Source: Scatophagus argus (lineage: Eukaryota > Chordata > Actinopteri > Scatophagidae). Taken from it: a DNA stretch of 64,000 bases. The notes under the pieces were generated by a model. The model was not told the DNA's origin. It saw only the letters and a program-made list of their open reading frames with translations, and did not search any database. A program made the position numbers and the translations under genes. This document shows positions 25,507 to 38,151 of the stretch, piece after piece. The DNA lies in assembly GCF_020382885.2 (NCBI RefSeq), contig NC_058499.1, positions 15,609,872 to 15,673,871 on the forward strand. The letters are read 5' to 3'. Position 1 is the first letter of the stretch, and each line of letters opens with the position of its first letter.

Positions 25507-25849
25507 CTTTTTCTTTTTTTTTCCTGCAGTCTCATTGGTTTTGGATGGTTTAGCACAAGGGCTACTTTGAAGGAACCCACCAGTGGCTGTGGTTTGGCCA
25601 AAGCTGAGACACTGCTTGCCAGCTATTGCTGATTTAGTACCCTTGTCCACTGCTACCACTGCTGTTGTCCTCTTTGCTGTGGTCTTCAGTATGGTGAGTG
25701 GAGGCTGGAGGCATCGCAGCAGTGGAACTGAACCATTAACACTGGTGTAGTTGGTTACTTTCTACCATTTCATCTGCACTGTGAAGGATCGCATTCAAGT
25801 TTTCAAGGTCATTTTTAAAATTTTTGAAAGCAGACCACCTTAGAGGAGA
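20900..25849. other. Head-to-head intergenic region between unc45a and man2a2
   Basis: No coding gene seen in about 5 kb. Parts of 21.2-22.8 kb are AT-rich and featureless to me. The man2a2 5' UTR must lie toward the right. A possible non-coding exon is 25530-25693: a long T-rich tract and 'cctgcag' acceptor on the left, 'atg|gtgagt' donor on the right. This exon is only a suggestion. A poly-T tract with a few C interruptions spans about 25477-25525. Confidence 0.4.
23720..23960 (+). promoter_or_regulatory. Possible distal man2a2 promoter region
   Basis: A local GC-richer patch carries an inverted CCAAT box (ATTGG, near 23730), a direct CCAAT box (near 23784) and 'gatgcgcggc' near 23800. These are typical of TATA-less promoters. 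It lies about 2 kb 5' of the first coding exon, so a non-coding first exon would be needed. Confidence 0.25.
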
Positions 25850-28800
25850 ATGAAGCTGAGGAAACAGGTGACGGTGTGTGGAGGGGCCATATTCTGTGTG
25901 GCTGTATTCTCGCTGTATCTGATGTTGGATCGAGTCCAACATGACCCTGCAAGGCGACAGAATGGCGGGAACTTTCCACGGGTAAGAGTATTTGCTGTAA
26001 TGGTGACATGTAGAATATGATGTGTGAAACCCCCTTTCTGCAGTTATTTTTCTGGGAACTTTTTGCAGGTTTTGTTGTGATGCACAAGAAGTTAGATCAT
26101 AGCACTAATGAACATAAAGAATTCTCTAATGCCCAATTGGTAATGTTTATGTTTGTCAGCTTTAGAATTTCTATTTTGACACAAAACTTAAATTGTATTC
26201 TTTATTTTTGAATAATCAGATGTAAGCTGGCATGTGCAGTCATTTACCTGTTACTGTGTAGATGTTTTTAGGACTGATTGATCTCATACTGCTATTTGTT
26301 TACTTGACTGAATCATCAGATTTTTCATTGCAGATTTTCCTACTTTTCATCTTAAAACTGAATTTTGTTCACAGGCAAAAAAAATGTGGGCTTTGTTAAC
26401 AGATGTTTTATACAGATGGTATACAGATGTGTGATTTATTGTTTTTCTGTGCGTTTTAGAGCCAAATCTCAGTTCTGCAGAACCGGATAGAGCAGCTGGA
26501 GCAGCTCCTGGAGGAAAACCACCAAATCATCAGCCACATAAAAGACTCTGTGATGGAGCTCACAGACACAGGAGCTGTGTCCCCCAGTGGCCACCTGCCA
26601 TTCAGAAGTGCTAATGGTTCCTGGGTCCTGCCCTTCGACGGCCGCCCCACTTTCCTAGCTGTCAAGCCCCAAGATTGCCAGTTTGCTGCAGGCAGCCGTG
26701 GTCAAGCAGATGTTCAGGTGAGCTTACTTTGCTACTCGTAGCTAAGTGGTCAAAGCATTGCTATTATTGCTAGAATGTGGATGCTCTTGCATAGGTATAT
26801 TTTTATCTTTTATATCTAGTGAGCAAATGATGATGTTGTGTTTCATTTCAGATGCTGGATGTGTACTCCCTCCTCAAGTTTGACAACCCTGATGGTGGAG
26901 TGTGGAAACAGGGCTTTGACATTACTTATGACCCCGAAGAGTGGGACAATGAACCACTGCAAGTGTTTGTCGTCCCCCACTCCCACAATGATCCAGGTGA
27001 GTTGAGGGGGACTATCACAGACAGCAAAACTTTGGTGAAGGTTGTACATGTCTCAGTGCATGTTTAAAAGTCTGTCTGATCATACTCTCAGCCTAATGCA
27101 GGTGAAAAATGGCGTATTGTCTGTAGAGAAATGAGCAATGGTGAGTGGGATGGGGATGCCGAAATCATTCAAAATTTGATTCATTTGTCGTTGCCATTAT
27201 TAGCATAATGCTGACATGATTGACAACTTAGCCACAAACAATGGAATTACAAAGATATTGCCAATGGAAAACTGTTGCTATTTATAGGTTAGATTGGCTG
27301 TGATTTTATTTCCGCTTGACATTTCCATTAAATTTGTTTACCAGCCTGCCACATGCATGCTAAATTGACAGTTATTGATATGATGACAGGCTGCAGAGAC
27401 CTGCAAATTTTGTCCATCAACAATGAGCAATAAACTTTATGTGGAGCTGCAGTTCATTAAACTCTGCTGCAGAGATTTCTTCTGTAATTTTTATGCAACA
27501 TTCTGTGTCACAGGTTAATAGAAACCTGAAATGGCAATAGGTACCTGAAATTCAGGTACCTATTGCCATTTCAGTAGAATGATGTGGAATTTTGATCTTT
27601 CTGAAATATTTTAGCCTCGTGTACGTGAGAGGATAAATATTTGACAAGTTATTTCGAGACTCTGGTATTCTACACTGTTGCACACTGAGAGTGCCTTTTA
27701 GTCACTTTCTTTGAAACTGTTCTGCTAAATAGTTTTCTGAGGGGAACAGCTCCACTTGAATAAAATATGGGTTTTATTTTTGATCCGCTGCAGCACATTT
27801 TCCACTGAGCTGAGTCTCTTACCTGCACATGTCTTTGTATCAGCCAGCTAACTGAAGTAGGGAGTTGGGTGGGCAATGGATGTATTGTTTCAGAGCGTCT
27901 CCAATTTTTAGTGGACAGTCTGTTTGCCAACTGTTGTGCAAATTGCTCATATTTACAGCATCCTCTTGTCTTGTTAGGTTGGGTCAAGACTTTTGACAAG
28001 TACTTCACAGACCAGACACAGCACATTTTAAACAACATGGTGGTGAAGCTGGCTGAGGATCCTCGCAGGAAGTTCATCTGGTCTGAGATTTCATTCTTCT
28101 CCAAGTGGTGGGAGACTGCAGACATACACAAGCAGGAGGCTATGCGCAAGTGAGCCAAAGCTCAGTGTTAATGAAGCATGCAGTGTTACCTTTTAATTTC
28201 CTCATCTAAATCTGAGAATTTGTCGAGATTTATTTGATGCCTACTAGCATTAAGCAGTCGAGCGTTTTACACAATGGATAGTATCCACTGGCAGATTGTG
28301 GTCGCTCTAAAAATAGCTTGTTATCTGGTTAATGTGACTCTCCTTCTTTGGGGCTGGATTATCCCCATCTTGCCTTTCTAATCCTTTCTGTTCAACAGAC
28401 TGATCCTTGGAGGGCAGCTAGAGATTGTGACAGGAGGCTGGGTGATGACCGATGAAGCCAACGTTCACTACTTTGCCATGATAGACCAGCTCATTGAAGG
28501 ACATCAGTGGCTGGAGAGAAATCTAGGTACATCATCAGAAATGATTTGTTTCTCAAGCCCTTTTGATTATGTTTTGACAAATCATGCATTTTTTGACACT
28601 CACCTTTCTCTGTGATGTCTTCTGTGTTCTCCTTTTGCTTTCACTCCAAGCCTTTTCACTACATTTAAGTCTAAAGTTAAAATGAAACCAGTCCTGTCAA
28701 TACTTGATGGTAAAATCTTAGCTTCTCATCCTGTGTGCGGCAGGTGTGGCCTCTCACTCAGTGGGTGATAAAATACTTTCAGTGCTGCCTGCTGAACAGA

Positions 28801-31800
28801 ATTTTTGTCTGCAAGATGCACCCCATCCTTTTATCTGAGCATAAACCTGAGCTACTTGCTTCCTCTTTCCTGTCATAGGTGTAACTCCTCGCAGTGGGTG
28901 GGCGGTGGACCCTTTCGGTCACAGCGCTACAATGCCGTATCTGCTCAAGAAGGCAAACCTGACCAGCATGCTCGTCCAAAGGATCCACTACTCTGTCAAA
29001 AAACACTTTGCCTCCACCCGTAACCTGGAGTTTATGTGGAGGCAGGCCTGGGGTGAGTGGACCAAAGCCAGCACTGACATCTGATTCATTTGGCTATCTT
29101 TGTTCAGCTCATTGCAGAGTGAGTCATGCCGCTTTTTGGAAGAACAACCAGTGGGCCTATCTTCATTATCATTTCTTAATGAATTCGACATCTGCTGAAG
29201 ATTTACCGTTCCTTTGTTAGATGTTATCAGTTCATGATGGTTCTTTTGGGGATTTGTTTTGTAATGAAGTGTTGTCATTTAGTTTTTGTTGCTTTATGTA
29301 GGATGACTGTTGACAGTCCTCAGAACACTGTGGCTATACGCTTAATTTGCCAACAAGTTAATGAGCACTTGTGTGTCTATTGTCCCAAATGCCATAATAC
29401 CATATTGGTGTATTTCACTCTTTTCTGGTCAATACTTGAGGTCTCTCTTTTTTTATGTTGCTGCCTTGACAGACACTGGGTCGAGCACAGACATCTTTTG
29501 CCACATGATGCCATTCTACAGCTACGATGTGCCTCACACCTGTGGGCCCGACCCGAAGATCTGCTGCCAGTTCGATTTCAAGAGGTTGCCGGGTGGTCGG
29601 ATCAACTGTCCCTGGAAAGTGCCACCAAAAACTGTGGTGGAGGCCAATGTGGCCGAGAGGTGAGAAACATTGGGAGGAAATTGTAATATCTCTCAAAAGA
29701 GCTAGGTGGCTATATTGGTATTTATTAATGTATTGATAATGACTATCAATACATTAAGTCATTCATCAAGAAAAGATGCCAACTAGTGGGTGTCAGACTA
29801 GTCAATAATGAAAATGATTGTTCATTACAGTGTGTAACAAAAATATTTGTTACATGTTTATGTAACAAAAAAAAAGAAAAAAAAGAAAAGAGGCTATCAG
29901 CCTTTATGCGGTTTTGGACTTTGGCTTCACTCATACACAGCAGATTGGTCACTGCTGTTCAAACTCTGTTATCTGTACTGGTCCCTTGCAAACAAACCAA
30001 ACTTGAACTTGAGCCAGTGACAACAGCCAGAAAAGGTGGATGTACAGAGGGAGGCAAGCATAGACTGCAGATAGTCTTGCAGTCCATTAAGCTGCTTTTA
30101 GGGGACCTAAAGATCTTTCCAGAGGGCATATTTCAGTGGCTAATAGAAAAAAACCCCTGCGCTAATGTGATCCTCCTCTTTCCAAGGTCACAGTGATTTC
30201 CTACAAAACTGGCATATGCAAAGAAAGGAAGTTAGGGTGCCAAGAAATGTGTCCTCTCAGTTTTGTCCTCTCTCTCTTCTACTCTCTCAATCAGGGCAAA
30301 CCTGCTCCTGGATCAGTACCGTAAAAAGTCCAAACTCTACCGCAGTAAAGTACTTCTGGTCCCTCTGGGAGATGACTTCCGGTATGACAAGGCCCTGGAG
30401 TGGGATCAGCAGTACATCAACTATCAGAAGCTGTTTGACTACATGAATTCTCACCCAGAGATGCACGTACAAGTAAGAAAATAATTTTGTCAGCTGTCAC
30501 AAACAGGCTTACCTTTTTTTTTTTTTTTCGTTGTGCTTCTCAGCATGCAGTGTACCAAGTATGTCTGTATACAACCTTTCTTGTGATAATGAATCATGCA
30601 GGGGTATTTTAACTTGCTGACAGAACAAAGAATCTGTCACAACTGACTGTTCAATTCAGAAGATGCTGTGTAAGATGAAAGGCTTACGCATAATAATGAG
30701 AAATTGACTTTTTTTAATTTATTTTTTTATAAAGCTGTCTTTGAGTAAAGTCTGTGTTTTGTCTGGCTGCTCCTCCAGGCTCAGTTTGGGACTCTCACAG
30801 ACTACTTCAATGCTGTATACAAAGCACATGGAGTGTCCCAGGGATCCAGACCTGCAGACTACCCCATACTGAGTGGCGATTTCTTTGCCTACGCAGACCG
30901 TGAAGACCACTACTGGACTGGCTATTTCACCTCTCGGCCCTTTTACAAGAGCCTGGACCGTGTGATAGAGTCTCACCTCAGGTGGGGCAGATTTATGTCA
31001 CGCTTTGCTGCAAACTGACACCCACAACCTGCAGTGGTTTGCTAACACTGTAGCTGCTGAACTGATTGAGTTCTCACATCCAACACTATGCTTTTGGCAT
31101 TTTTCTTTCGATCTGTATTTCTTTTGTGTCACTAGAATGACATTTCAGAGCAGTTTGCTGGATCATAGGCTGACAAAGCATGATTTTAATCACATGAAAA
31201 CTCTTTCTATGAGTTTAAAAGTTAAAATGGAAATGTTCAAAGGACAACACTTTCATACTATCAGCAGTTGTCTTAAAATAATGTAGTAGTTTAAACACAC
31301 CTTTAGCTGACTAAATGAAGCTACATCATCCTGTTTAGTTCTCCATGTTAAAAGTTTGTTAACCTCCTTCAGGGGGGCAGAGATCCTGTACAGCCTGGCA
31401 GTTGCGAATGCTCGGCATGCCGGTATGGAAGGGCGCTACCCTGTGTCAGATTATGCCCTGCTGGTGGATGCGAGACGGTCTGTTGGCCTCTTCCAACATC
31501 ATGATGCCATCACTGGCACAGCGAAGGAAAACGTTGTCATCGACTACGGCACCAAGTAAGGATCTGAGGGGTTAGAAAGAAATGACAGCATGGATTGGAT
31601 AATCAAAATTCTTTAAACATTGAATTTATATGAAATGGAAAAGCTTCACCTCCTCTTCCTGGCCCTTCAATATTTTGGAGCTAAAATAAGCTGTCTGCTG
31701 TGAGCAATTGATTCTTCCTCCTCCTCAGATTACTGCGTTCACTCATCGGTCTGAAGAGGGTAATCATCAATGCTGCTCATTTCCTGGTGATGAAGAACAA

Positions 31801-33090
31801 AGAGTTTTATCGCTTTTACCAAACGGAGCCCTTCCTAGAGACGGTAAGTGGAAACATGGAGTGACACTTGCGTCACTGTTTGAAAAACCTGCATATTTTA
31901 TTCTTTGTGGAAGTATTCAGTGTGTTTTCTCTCATGGTTTTCACTTTGTAGGATGACAGGCGCGCTACTCAAGACTCTCTGCCTCAGCGCACTCTAATCG
32001 AGCTGGACCCAGCAGGACCGAGGTATTATCAGCATCCCCTCACTCCTTTTATTTTCTCTGCCTCCTCCCTCAGCCACTCTTCCCCATCCTGTGCTTCTGA
32101 TTGCTTTTTTCCCTTCTCTCGACCAGGTACCTGGTTCTTTTCAACCCCATCGAGCAGGAGCGACTGTGTGTGGTGACAGTGTTGGTCAACACGGTCAAAG
32201 TGCGAGTGCTTACGGAGGACGGACAGACCCTCCCTGTGCAGCTGAGCGCTCAGTGGAGCTCTGCTAGTCAAATGAGTGCGGAGGTGTTTGAGGTAAGAGA
32301 GCTGCTGAGGATTTTGACAGTGCTTGAATCCTAGTACAAAGTCAATAATTCCATGCTTAAATTGGAAGAAAACAGACTTTAGCCTTCATGGAGAGTACTA
32401 CTGCGTAGACTTAAAAAAAACAAAAACAAAACTGCTTGAAGCCTGTTGTGGCTCCAGAGGGAGATGAGTGAAATCTGATAAATTGCCTAAAGTGATGTAA
32501 CTTGAATCGGCCTCTGTTGGGGGTGGAAACTACAAGTTTGAAAATGAAAATATCTGGAGGTGTGGAGTTAGAAAGAAGTCAGCTTACCGGACCTCTGCAG
32601 CTTGCTCCACGTTTCTGCCTGAGGATAGCAGCAGCTCAAGGCTATATTAGCCAGTGATAGCATAACACGCCCGAATCTTTGACTGTACTGTCAGCAGATT
32701 AATTGCATTGTGGGTAGTGTAGGTGGCAGATTTTGAAGAAGAATGCAGAGATTAATAAGACGATGCACGTCGGAGAATGTTACTGGAGTGCGCTGTTAAA
32801 TCAGCTGAGAATCCTTCTAGCAATCTCCATGTAACATTATTGTGTCTTACTGGGTGAGCTAAGCTTCATTTTGCAATATTTGCATGCATAATACAGTTCT
32901 CCTGATCCATGATTTTGCACTTTGTGCCTTCTTCAGGACATAATATGTTGACTCATCGAATCGGAGCGGCTGTAGCTCAGCTGGTAGTGATACTTGTAAG
33001 GCTGGTGGTTTGACCTCCGACTCCTTTTATCCACCGGTCAAAGGCTTCTTAAGCCTGACACTAAAGCCCAAATTGTTTTCAGAGAGAGAG

Positions 33091-33131
<41 letters not shown>

Positions 33132-36100
33132 CTGGGTGAAAATTACATGTTCCTTTAGACAAAACTGTTTGCGAAGAGAATATGTGTGGCATAATGCATA
33201 AGTAAAATTCAAAGTAGAATTTTGAATAAAAAGATCTCGAGTTTGTAGTTTTCTTCTTGTCTGTTGATGTTTACTTAGTTTGATGTAAAGCAAGCATAAG
33301 AACAGATTTATCTTCTTTTAGTTCTTCTAAAAAAATGAGGCAACTGAAATTGCATAATGAATATTGAAAAAAGAAAATATCCCATTTGCTTCACCACATT
33401 TCTGTAAATTAATTTATTATGGACAAATGAAATTCTTTCCACCCACAAAAAGTAATGAATTTAAACGCAACAGAAAATTAAAGTGTCATTAACGCAGTCT
33501 CTCATCACATTTTAATTACAGCACACTGTTGGTAATGTGTAAATGCTTTTAACTTCTAATGAAAGCCTTATGGACAACACTCATGTTCAAATTAACAAGA
33601 AAAATGAAGGCTGAACTGTAAAATGCCAGCTGCTTGTCTTACTTCACATTTGTGTGTATGTGAGTGCTTCAGTTTGTTATCCAACTGCTCTTTGACCCTC
33701 CATCCAGGCGACGTTCATGGTCCGTCTGCCACCTCTGGGTCTGGCCGTGTTCCATCTTTACGAGTCTCCTGACTCGCCCATGACGCTTCGCTCCGACACC
33801 CTGCTCAGGCTGTCTGGTCGGGGTGTCACCGCTCGAGCCGCAGACCCACTTCCTGTCCGCTCACAACAGTCCGACCCTCAGACCTTCTACATCAGCAGTC
33901 AGTCTCTCACACTGGGCTTTTCTGGAACCACCGGCTTGCTGGAGGTTTGCGTTTTCTTGAGTCTTAACGTTGAATTTATACCTGAATTAAGGATCTGCTT
34001 TTCGATTTTAACTTTGATCTTTGGAAGGGAAAAAGTCATGAGCTTGACTTCCCAATAAACCCTGGCTGTTTGATCAAAGTAAACATGGTATGTCTTGTTG
34101 CTACTCAGACTTCCTTTCTTCCCTTTTCTAATTCAGTTTTTCCCCCTCACTCTTGTTATGGTTTTTTCATTTGCAGAGTATCAAGTACAAGGATGATCCG
34201 CAGGAAGTGAAGGTTCAGATGCAGTTCATGGTCTACGGTACTCGTCCTTCCAAAGACAAAAGTGGAGCTTACCTCTTCCTACCTGACGGAAAGGCAAAGG
34301 TAATCTCAGTTGTTTTATCTCAGCTGTTTACTTGCCTCTCAGAAGGCTTTGAAATAGTCTCCCTTGTGTATTGTGTCATTGTATCGTAGCATTGTATCTG
34401 GGGTGCTCAGGGCAGGAAGGCAGGCAGACTGAGAGCTGCTTCATCTTTTCCTTTATGTAAAGACAAGAGAGTGTAAGGGCTTCGTTCTCGTGCTCGTACT
34501 GTCTCCTAGTCACTTCTTCTGTCGGTTGCTCCCTCCGCTGTTCTCTCCGCTGTTGTTTCTCTCCTGTTTTTAGCACTCACTCGGCTTGCTCTCTTCCTGG
34601 TTTTCAGCCCTACAATCAGAAAGAGCCCCCCGTGGTGCGCGTCGTGGAGGGGCCTCTCTTCTCGGAGGTGGTGGCACACTACCAGCATTTCCAGCAGGCC
34701 ATTCGCATACACAATGTGCCAGGTACTAAACACACACAACGGTACAATGGCATCAGTTCAAATGGCTTTTGCAAAGCTTTTTGCGTTTAGTGAAAATCAC
34801 CAGATGGTGTGATACAGCAAAGACCAATATGTGTGACAAAATGACAATTTATAAATCAATTAAGTACTTTTCCCCCCTGTCCACTGCCTATTTTTTACTT
34901 TAAGCAGGAAAATGCAAAATACTATTTTCCAGTAGCATTTGTAAATCACATTTTTCCAGTCATTTCCTTTCGGTGGCCTGACTTTGGTTCTTTGTGGGTT
35001 TGTATTTCCAGGGGTGGATGGCTTGTCCATAGACATCACCACCATGGTGGACATCAGAGATCAGACCAATAAGGAGCTGGCAATGCGACTGGTCACTGAC
35101 ATCCAGAGTGGAGATGTCTTCTACACAGATCTCAATGGCTTCCAGGTCCGTCCCACCTTTTGCTATATCAGCTAGAGTCAAGAGCAGGGGATGAAAGTGA
35201 TTGAGTGATGAATAAAAATAAAAGAAGAGAAGAACAAGATGAAAATAAAGACTATATGCACCTTTCACTTACACAAATGATGGATATACTTTATATATAA
35301 AATAATATGATGTGTAATGATGGATAAATGTAAGTTGCACACTGTAATTCTAAATAATGTGGATTTAATGTAATATGTACATAATATAAAAGTCAGTTCT
35401 TGCCCCATTACTTTGACATATTGTGTCATTCTGTGTGGGATCTCTAGATGCAGCCTCGCCGCCACTACCTGAAGCTCCCCCTGCAAGCCAACTTCTACCC
35501 AATGCCCAGCCAGGCGTACATCCAGGACAGCCATCACCGCCTCACGCTGCACACAGCTCAGTCTCTGGGCGTCAGCAGCCTGGAGAGCGGTCTGTATTTT
35601 AACACGTTCTGTTGAATCTTGTGTCATTTTACCTCATTTTAATTTTAATGAAGTGGTTTCTTATTTTACTGTGTCTCTCGCCTTTAATGGAAAGGTGTTG
35701 TAGTGAAGCACAGTGGCGAGTGTTTCTCCCTCTTCTCCATCAAGAGGTTTTCAAAGAGCCAAACACTTCACATGCTCCCACATTAATGTACTGAGCTAGT
35801 TCTGTTGTCTTCCTTATGTGAGTAATGGAGGAGCTGGTAAAGGACGAATGTTTAATAGTGTTTGTCTGCGTGGACTGATGTCTGAGAGTTCAGTATGCAG
35901 GCTTTGTATGAAAGCATGTTGTCCTTTCTCCTTTTGCTTCTCGTCCGTCAGGCCAGCTTGAAGTGATTATGGACCGGCGGCTGATGCAGGATGACAATCG
36001 TGGACTGGGTCAGGGTCTGAAGGACAACAAGAAGACAAGCAATCGCTTCCGACTGCTGCTGGAGAGGAGATCCATGGGCAACAAGGTCAGTAAGGTGACG

Positions 36101-37200
36101 TTTGTAGAGGCAGGACGAGCGCTTGTGAAATGCTCGCACTCTGCAGCACTGAATGCATCTGTAAGCTCTGTGCAAGGCTGTGGAATATAAGAGTGTTATG
36201 TTCTTCTTTCTGTATTTATTAACTCCTTTCTTCATGTTTCTTTCATTACTAATCAACACTCCATCTGTCTTTTTGTTATCCTTTGTTTTCCTTCTCTTCT
36301 TTTTTCCACTTCATTACCTTCAGCATGATGGCGTCTTTGCCAAACTCTCCTCCTTGTTTCATTCTTTCCTCTCAAAAATCTTGAGTGGCGGTGTTCAAGA
36401 GGTAATGTTGCCGTAGCAACGGTGAGAGTGCTTGTTAGCGGGCATTATAGTTACCATGTGCTGTAGCTCCAGTTCCTGTTTTTGGCTTTCCTCTACCTCG
36501 TAGCCTTTGCCAGACCGGTCCATCTTCATGACAGCGCCATTGAAAGTTACAAATGATATCATTTATCAAGTTGATGAAGACGCGCTGAATGAGAGCGAAA
36601 GCCTTTAGTCGCAGTTTTATCATCGTGCTTCATCATGCTCTGTGGTAAAACTGCTGATGGTACTTGGGTTGAAGTTGCAACCAAACATCAGACGTGATGT
36701 TTGAACCACTAAAATGCCATCAATTTAAGAGTGACATCAGACCGCTGTGTCTGCAAGAAATCCAATATCAATCGATTAGTACCATGTCCGCACTGGAATT
36801 AGAAATATACCTCATATTCTGACAAGTAATTAGAGCCTGTGCCTCATGTAGTGCAGTAATAGCAAAATAATGGCATGCTGATGTGTCATTATACCAGTGA
36901 CACTTAACCACTGTGGCTCAAATCTGTCTCTGTCCCCTTTCAGATGATGGACAGTGCAACAAACAGCTTCCCATCCATACTCAGTCACATGACCAATGCA
37001 TTCCTGAACCGCGATGTCTTGGCGTTGCCCGTCCTGCCCAAAAGACGCGGCATCCCTCCTCTGCAGACCTTCGCCCCTCTCAAGTCCATCCTGCCCTGTG
37101 ATTTCCACCTGCTGAACCTGCGCAGCATCCAGAGCCAGGTGACGAGACAGCAAAACAACAAGACAACCGACCGCGCTTTGGTTTTAGAGACTCTGTGTAT

Positions 37201-37231
<31 letters not shown>

Positions 37232-37940
37232 AGAGCAGCAGGACCCCCACTCTCCATCTCCGTACACAGCCTTGATTCTTCACCGTCTGGCGCTGGACTG
37301 TAGCCTGGAGGCTCAGAACCTGGGCTTCAACTGCACCACCACACAGGGACAGGTCAGGGTGGAAACACTCACATGCACACAGGCACCATCTCTGTTTTAG
37401 GCTGCTTTACGTGCTTCTGGACTGTGAATACGATGCTTTATTACACATTAAAGTGCTGCTTAAATATTAATGCACCAATAATATAATGATATAACACTGT
37501 CTGTGGCTGTAATGAGCTCTTCCAGTGTTGACACATTTTGTTGCTAATACTTTTTTTCTTTTGAAGTGAAACATTGATTTTTACTGCCACTGGAGTATTT
37601 TTAAAGTGTGTGTTTTTTTTTGTTTTCTTTTTTTAACTTTTACTAGTACTTTTTCCACTGTTGTATTTGTTTCCTACCTGCTGTAAGCTAAACTTTTCTC
37701 ATGTCCCACCTTTGCAGCAGTTTGTGGTGTTTCTAACGCCCTGGTCCCTTCCCGCCCTTCACTTTCCTTCTCTCTCTGTCTTTGTAGCTGAGTGTATCGG
37801 GACTGTTCAAGAACCTGGACCTGCAACTGCTCCAGCCGACGTCCCTGACTCTGATGCACTCCAGCACGCCTCTCGCCAACGATTCCACCATCAGCCTGGA
37901 TCCCATGGAGATCTCCGCCTTCAAGCTCAAGCTGCACTAA
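25850..37940 (+). CDS. man2a2: Alpha-mannosidase IIx (Golgi, GH38)
   Basis: Twenty-two coding exons: 25850-25981, 26460-26717, 26852-26996, 27978-28149, 28399-28526, 28879-29052, 29473-29659, 30295-30472, 30779-30981, 31373-31555, 31729-31843, 31952-32022, 32127-32292, 33708-33944, 34177-34299, 34608-34722, 35012-35145, 35448-35589, 35952-36085, 36944-37138, 37239-37352, 37788-37940. All phases join, giving 1152 residues (human MAN2A2 1150). It is a type II Golgi enzyme that trims two mannoses from GlcNAcMan5GlcNAc2 during complex N-glycan synthesis. A signal-anchor (about residues 6-26) precedes a coiled-coil-like stem ([13 protein letters not shown]). Zinc and catalytic residues are present: HSHNDPGW (His175, Asp177), DPFGHS with nucleophile Asp289, and QHHDAITGT (His569). 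The N-terminus is diagnostic for MAN2A2 over MAN2A1. DPFGHS carries His where human MAN2A2 has Tyr, as in MAN2A1. Confidence 0.97.
27526..27574. repeat. 49-nt near-perfect palindrome in man2a2 intron 3
   Basis: Two perfectly complementary 24-base arms (27526-27549 and 27551-27574) flank a single A at 27550. The pairing stops exactly at the ends. RNA or single-stranded DNA would fold into one long hairpin. No coding or splice role is apparent; the neighbouring exons are 0.4 kb and more away. Confidence 0.9.
29725..29757. repeat. Inverted repeat, 14-bp arms, in man2a2 intron 7
   Basis: Perfect 14-base arms (29725-29738 and 29744-29757) surround a 5-base loop. A second, smaller stem (10-base arms, 29846-29855 with 29860-29869) lies 90 bases downstream. 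Both are AT-rich. They may be remnants of a small DNA element; no terminal repeats or target duplication were identified. Confidence 0.6.
32966..33080 (+). mobile_element. Degenerate tRNA-derived SINE fragment in man2a2 intron 13
   Basis: The left part has a perfect pol III A box (TAGCTCAGCTGG) and a near B box (GGTTTGACCTCC). The right part ends like a common fish SINE ('gacactaaagcccaaattg'). It is not a tRNA gene: the acceptor stem and anticodon arm do not fold as one. It runs straight into a GT microsatellite. Confidence 0.55.
33094..33129. repeat. (GT)18 microsatellite
   Basis: Uninterrupted GT dinucleotides follow a short (AG) run at the tail of the SINE fragment, in man2a2 intron 13, more than 500 bases from either splice site. 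Confidence 0.95.
36324..36401 (+). other. Possible in-frame cassette exon of man2a2 (intron 19)
   Basis: A long pyrimidine tract and 'accttcag' acceptor end at 36323, and 'caagag|gtaatg' gives a good donor at 36402. The 78 bases between are open in the frame required by the flanking phase-0 exons and would add 26 residues (beginning [10 protein letters not shown]) between residues of exons 19 and 20. Human MAN2A2, as I remember it, has no such insert. No transcript evidence is available. Confidence 0.3.
37205..37230. repeat. (GT)13 microsatellite abutting a man2a2 3' splice site
   Basis: Thirteen GT units end 8 bases before the acceptor AG of exon 37239-37352, in an intron of only 100 bases. 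They occupy the place of the pyrimidine tract. Confidence 0.95.
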
Positions 37941-37963
37941 GAACCGTCCCAAGTGAAAGAGGC

Positions 37964-37976
37964 AATAAAAAATAAA
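37964..37976 (+). terminator. Proximal man2a2 poly(A) signals
   Basis: Two AATAAA hexamers (37964-37969 and 37971-37976) follow the stop by 24 and 31 bases. Such a short 3' UTR is unusual, so distal signals may also be used. Confidence 0.4.
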
Positions 37977-38137
37977 CAAACAAACAAACAAAAAAAAACT
38001 CCTTTTGGACCAAGAAATGGGCCCCATGCAGGGCCACAGACCGGCAACAGAGGGGTCTGGGTCTCCCTGTCTCGCCAAGCAGAACCACAAACACTACAGC
38101 TCAGACAGGAAGGGTCCACTGTAACAGGACTGACTGC

Positions 38138-38151
38138 ACAGCAGGGGGCAG
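38138..38151 (+). promoter_or_regulatory. CTCF-like motif downstream of man2a2
   Basis: ACAGCAGGGGGCAG matches 13 of 14 positions of the CTCF core CCASYAGRKGGCRS. A weaker match in the same orientation (12 of 14) is at 40921-40934. Confidence 0.3.

Noticed and set aside
25116-25659. Minus-strand open frames with a run of lysines
   Set aside because: The lysines are the translation of a poly-T tract; the frames lie in the 5' region of man2a2 and have no family resemblance.
32390-32900. Possible further interspersed repeat in man2a2 intron 13 ('gcattgtgggtagtgtagg')
   Set aside because: A phrase resembles fish repeat ends but I could not match enough sequence to support it.
32966-33040. tRNA gene candidate (good A box, near B box)
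   Set aside because: No matching acceptor stem or anticodon loop, and the 3' side continues as a SINE; kept only as a SINE fragment.
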